NCBI RefSeq assembly: GCF_900101815.1
Contig: NZ_FNAO01000005.1
Span: 372,001-436,000 of the forward strand
Length of the DNA stretch: 64,000 bases
Direction of reading: 5' to 3'
From: Pricia antarctica
GTDB taxonomy: Bacteria > Bacteroidota > Bacteroidia > Flavobacteriales > Flavobacteriaceae
In this document: positions 63,502 to 64,000 of the stretch, piece by piece
Numbering within the stretch: the stretch's first letter is position 1
Layout: every line of letters begins with the position of its first letter
The notes under the pieces: model-generated
Told to the model about the DNA's origin: nothing
Seen by the model: only the letters and a program-made list of their open reading frames with translations
Databases searched by the model: none
Made by a program: the position numbers and the translations under genes

Positions 63502-64000
63502 ATGCTTAAAAACAAACTATTTCTTTTCCTTTTCCTCATTCATTTTTTCACATTCTCTCAAGATAACATCAGTTTTATCTCTTGGAACATTCGGGATTTC
63601 GGCAAGACCAAAAATACAGAGGAACTGGACCGAATAGCCGATATTGTAAGAGATGTAGATATTGTTGCCCTTCAAGAAGTCGTAGCGGGACCCGGGGGTG
63701 CACAGGCCGTTGCACATCTTGCCGATATACTTAATAGAAAAGGGAGTAAATGGGACTATGTCGTCAGCAATCCTACCAAAAGTCCTAAATACGCAACCGA
63801 ACGCTACGCTTTTCTTTGGAAAACTAGCCGTATCAAGGTTAAAAAAAGAGGTAACCTTATCAGTGAATTAGACTCGTTGGTAGATCGCGAACCTTTTTTT
63901 ATCGATTTTTATAAGAATAGCAGAAAACTATCTGTAATCAATTTTCACTCACGGCCACACGATAAAAATCCGGAATCGGAAATAGCCGTGATAACGGACT
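63502..64000 (+). CDS. secreted endonuclease/exonuclease/phosphatase (DNase I-like), 3' end outside window
   Basis: Runs off the right edge; at least 166 residues are present. A signal peptide (MLKNKLFLFLFLIHFFTFSQ) is followed by a DNase I-like EEP domain: ISFISWNIRDFGK, IVRDVDIVALQEVV (metal-binding Glu), WDYVVSNPTKSPKYATERYAFLW in parts and NFHSRPHDKNPESE, whose histidine region is typical of this fold. It would act outside the cytoplasm on DNA or a phosphodiester substrate. It lies 149 bases past the possible 41-aa ORF and is probably cargo of the ssrA-integrated element. Confidence 0.8.
   Translation, partial: MLKNKLFLFLFLIHFFTFSQDNISFISWNIRDFGKTKNTEELDRIADIVRDVDIVALQEVVAGPGGAQAVAHLADILNRKGSKWDYVVSNPTKSPKYATERYAFLWKTSRIKVKKRGNLISELDSLVDREPFFIDFYKNSRKLSVINFHSRPHDKNPESEIAVITD

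Noticed and set aside
1-64000. CRISPR array, rRNA operon or classical insertion sequence
   Set aside because: No regularly spaced repeats of 24-40 bases, no rRNA sequences and no transposase ORF were seen.

Overview
The window looks like a chromosomal segment of a marine Flavobacteriaceae (Bacteroidota), in the broad neighbourhood of Maribacter, Zobellia or Arenibacter. The grounds are a type IX secretion (CHU_C-type) sorting domain, a FadL-type outer membrane protein, a fused SecDF, a Rho with a long basic insertion, a eukaryote/archaeal-like ProRS, lipoproteins with CKDE surface-export-like signals, sulfatases, a tmRNA tag ending NYALAA, and promoter boxes of the Bacteroidota type TAnnTTTG. 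Genus-level placement is inference.

About 1-61.3 kb is ordinary housekeeping chromosome. At 0-8.9 kb: DUF1599 (cut by the left edge), folP, the c-di-AMP synthase cdaA, an MsbA-like ABC exporter overlapping truA, a phosphoesterase, a 42-aa membrane peptide, an SDR, DUF4293 and rho. At 9.3-10.8 kb: an unassigned lipoprotein / 7-TM protein pair. At 11.2-16.3 kb: proC-proB-proA, rpsT, two identical tRNA-Glu genes and proS. At 16.4-20.9 kb: a Gly/Tyr- and Arg/Ser-rich lipoprotein, a FadL-like porin and a T9SS cargo protein. At 21.1-26.8 kb: folE-cysS-yidD-lgt, a DUF192 lipoprotein, a truncated acetyltransferase and a tandem ABC ATPase. A 147-bp terminal-inverted-repeat (MITE-like) element then precedes secDF, mdh, gyrB and asnB (27.1-36 kb).

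At 36.2-49.6 kb: DUF2911, a YtcJ-like amidohydrolase, a NYN/LOTUS protein, NIPSNAP, a diheme cytochrome-like lipoprotein, a large TPR protein plus beta-barrel protein (probable envelope pair), divergent ftsE, and a slipin. At 50-61.2 kb: a membrane-anchored Nudix protein with a phage-like DETISS segment, two S1 sulfatases, polyphosphate glucokinase, typA, kdsA, a secreted PHP phosphodiesterase and an AlaDH/saccharopine-dehydrogenase-like enzyme.

The clearest accessory boundary is at the right end. ssrA (tmRNA, tag GESNYALAA) at 61362-61758 is followed at once by inverted repeats, a tyrosine recombinase, a possible translationally coupled 41-aa ORF and the start of a secreted DNase-I-like nuclease. 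This is the expected layout of an element integrated at the 3' end of ssrA; most of its cargo lies beyond the window. No CRISPR array, rRNA, complete insertion sequence or recognised defence system was seen. Confidence is highest for the housekeeping genes and lowest for promoters and small ORFs.
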